From CAZTAK01 sp964611585 (GTDB taxonomy: Bacteria; Pseudomonadota; Alphaproteobacteria; SHVP01), in assembly GCA_964611585.1 (NCBI GenBank), contig CAZTAK010000063.1:1-15592 (forward strand): a DNA stretch of 15,592 bases. Reading direction: 5' to 3'. This document shows, in pieces, positions 14,128 through 15,592 of this stretch. Numbering within the stretch: position 1 is the first letter of the stretch; each line of letters opens with the position of its first letter. The position numbers were made by a program, and so were the translations under genes. The notes beneath the pieces were generated by a model. That model had not been told where the DNA came from. It did not search any database and was given only the letters and a program-made list of their open reading frames with translations.

Positions 14128-15592
14128 ATGAAAAGAAACGTGCGGCAAGAAGCAGACGCGACGGTGGCTGGCCAGCCTGGACAGCCCGGCATGTACAACA
14201 GCGAAAATGAACATGATAGCTGCGGCGTCGGCTTCGTAGCCGACATCAAGAATCGCAAGAGCCACGAAATCGTTCGCCAGGGACTCGAGATCCTGGTCAA
14301 TCTCGACCACCGGGGTGCCGTCGGTGCCGACCCCCTGGCCGGAGACGGCGCCGGCATTCTGATTCAAACTCCCGATCGGCTGCTGCGCGAGGAGGCCGGA
14401 GCGCTGGGTATCGAGTTGCCACCGCCGAGCGAATACGCTGCTGGCAACGTCTTCCTGCCCCGAAAGCCGGTTGGCCTCAAAGCCGGCATGGCGGCCTTGG
14501 AAAGCGTCACGGTCAAGGAAGGCCTGGTGGTGCTGGGCTGGCGCGAGGTGCCGACTGACAATTCCTGCCTGGGCGAGAGCGTCAAGCCCAATGAGCCGGC
14601 GATTCGCCAGATTTTCATCGGCCGCGGCCCCGAGACGCCAGACCAGAACGCTTTCGAACGCAAGCTCTTCGTCATTCGCAAGCAGGCCCATCGTGTGCTT
14701 TGGGACGGCGGCAACGAGGACAGGGACGCCTTTTACGTCTCTTCATTGTCGTCGCGCACGATCTGCTACAAGGCCATGGTGCTGGCCCCCAATCTTGCGG
14801 CCTACTACCGCGACCTGCTGGACGAGCGAATCGAATCGGCGCTGGCCCTGGTGCACCAGCGCTTCTCGACCAACACTTTCCCGTCATGGAAGCTGGCCCA
14901 ACCCTTCCGCTACCTTTGCCACAACGGCGAGATCAACACCTTGCGCGGCAACATCAACTGGATGGCGGCGCGGCGCCATTCCATGAAGTCGGCGGTGCTG
15001 GGCGACGACCTTGAGAAGCTGTGGCCCCTGATCGGCGATGGAGTTTCGGATTCGGCGACCTTCGACAACGCGCTGGAGCTGTTGGTGGCCGGCGGCTATT
15101 CGCTTTCGCATGCGGTCATGATGATGATCCCCGAGGCCTGGAACGACAACTCGCTGATGGATGACGACCGCCGCGCCTTCTACGAATACCACGCGGCGTT
15201 GATGGAACCCTGGGACGGCCCCGCCGCCATCGCCTTCACCGACGGCCGCCAGATCGGTGCCACCTTGGATCGAAACGGCCTGCGCCCGGCGCGTTACGTG
15301 GTTACCGACGACGACCGGGTGATCATGGGCTCGGAGGTCGGTGTACTGCCGATTCCGGAGGAAAAGATCGTCAAGAAGTGGCGCCTTCAGCCGGGCAAGA
15401 TGTTCCTCATCGACCTCGAAGAGGGCCGCATCATTGACGACGCCGAGGTCAAGTCCAGCTTGGCTCAAGCGAAGCCCTACCAGCAGTGGTTGGACGTCAC
15501 CCAGATCCACATCGAGGATCTGCCCAGTGAGGTCGGGCCCATGCCGCCCGATCCGCAGACCTTGCTCGATCGCCAGCAGGCCTTCGGCTACA
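14128..15592 (+). CDS. gltB: Glutamate synthase large subunit, N-terminal part (runs off the window)
   Basis: The first 488 codons of glutamate synthase (GOGAT, about 1500 residues) are present. The enzyme makes two glutamates from glutamine and 2-oxoglutarate. The visible part is the class II glutaminase domain. A propeptide of about 31 residues ends before the catalytic Cys32 in NEHDSCGVGFVADI. NLDHRGAVGADPLAGDGAGI, LVHQRFSTNTFPSW and LCHNGEINTLRGNINWM are the conserved substrate-binding and glutamine-channel segments, and GDGVSDSATFDN and MMMIPEAW follow. The FMN domain would lie beyond the edge. The start chosen is ATG 14128; an in-frame ATG at 14191 is possible but leaves only ten residues before the cysteine. 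The ribosome site is weak. The sequence resembles the GltB type seen in several non-alphaproteobacterial phyla more than Azospirillum GltB, judged from memory. Confidence 0.96.
   Translation, partial: MKRNVRQEADATVAGQPGQPGMYNSENEHDSCGVGFVADIKNRKSHEIVRQGLEILVNLDHRGAVGADPLAGDGAGILIQTPDRLLREEAGALGIELPPPSEYAAGNVFLPRKPVGLKAGMAALESVTVKEGLVVLGWREVPTDNSCLGESVKPNEPAIRQIFIGRGPETPDQNAFERKLFVIRKQAHRVLWDGGNEDRDAFYVSSLSSRTICYKAMVLAPNLAAYYRDLLDERIESALALVHQRFSTNTFPSWKLAQPFRYLCHNGEINTLRGNINWMAARRHSMKSAVLGDDLEKLWPLIGDGVSDSATFDNALELLVAGGYSLSHAVMMMIPEAWNDNSLMDDDRRAFYEYHAALMEPWDGPAAIAFTDGRQIGATLDRNGLRPARYVVTDDDRVIMGSEVGVLPIPEEKIVKKWRLQPGKMFLIDLEEGRIIDDAEVKSSLAQAKPYQQWLDVTQIHIEDLPSEVGPMPPDPQTLLDRQQAFGY

Noticed and set aside
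14884..15510. Minus-strand frames of 200 and 208 codons inside gltB (14089-14691 and 14884-15510)
   Set aside because: They are antisense to conserved glutaminase-domain sequence, with no independent evidence.

Overview
This is high-GC, gene-dense bacterial chromosome, most likely from an alphaproteobacterium of the Rhodospirillales type. The support is the aspartate aminotransferase (AatA type I-gamma), the divergent EF-G-like GTPase, the MsrP reductase and the overall gene style. A run of exactly 100 N (10964-11063) marks a scaffold join, so this is a draft or metagenome-derived assembly.

Left part (1-2270). On the minus strand, a split YeeE/YedE-type sulfur-compound transporter pair (1127-226, ATGA overlap) has an AT-rich promoter island upstream and a strong rho-independent terminator downstream. 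It is followed by the first 23 codons of another gene that leaves the window. On the plus strand, 1341-1793 is the C-terminal remnant of an FAD/NAD disulfide oxidoreductase with no N-terminal domains. A membrane-anchored cytochrome c (2270-1800, minus) ends 6 bases from it.

Core part (2308-10834). uvrB (minus) diverges from a formate/nitrite-family channel (plus). A plus-strand run follows: aspartate aminotransferase, a ketopantoate-reductase-family enzyme 9 bases later, an EF-G-like GTPase with altered switch residues, and the Tat-exported molybdoenzyme MsrP. A textbook terminator ends msrP. No msrQ is next to it.

Right part (10835-15592). A small lipoprotein gene (minus) runs into the N gap. 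The sequences flanking the gap share 7 bases, and collapsing them closes the lipoprotein ORF cleanly. Divergent from it is an alpha/beta hydrolase. Then come about 1.7 kb (12432-14127) without a convincing gene, holding hairpins, phased AGGAC boxes, a possible two-helix membrane fragment and a 22-codon signal-peptide-like ORF. The window ends inside gltB (glutamate synthase large subunit), whose first 488 codons are present.

The genes do not form one pathway. They combine nitrogen and amino-acid metabolism (aminotransferase, gltB, possibly the formate/nitrite channel), sulfur and redox functions (YeeE pair, flavoprotein remnant, cytochrome c, MsrP) and housekeeping (uvrB, EF-G-like). I found no CRISPR array, no rRNA or tRNA, no complete insertion sequence and no defence system. 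The best leads are the apparently artificial gap, the unusual EF-G paralogue and the degraded 1.7-kb stretch before gltB.
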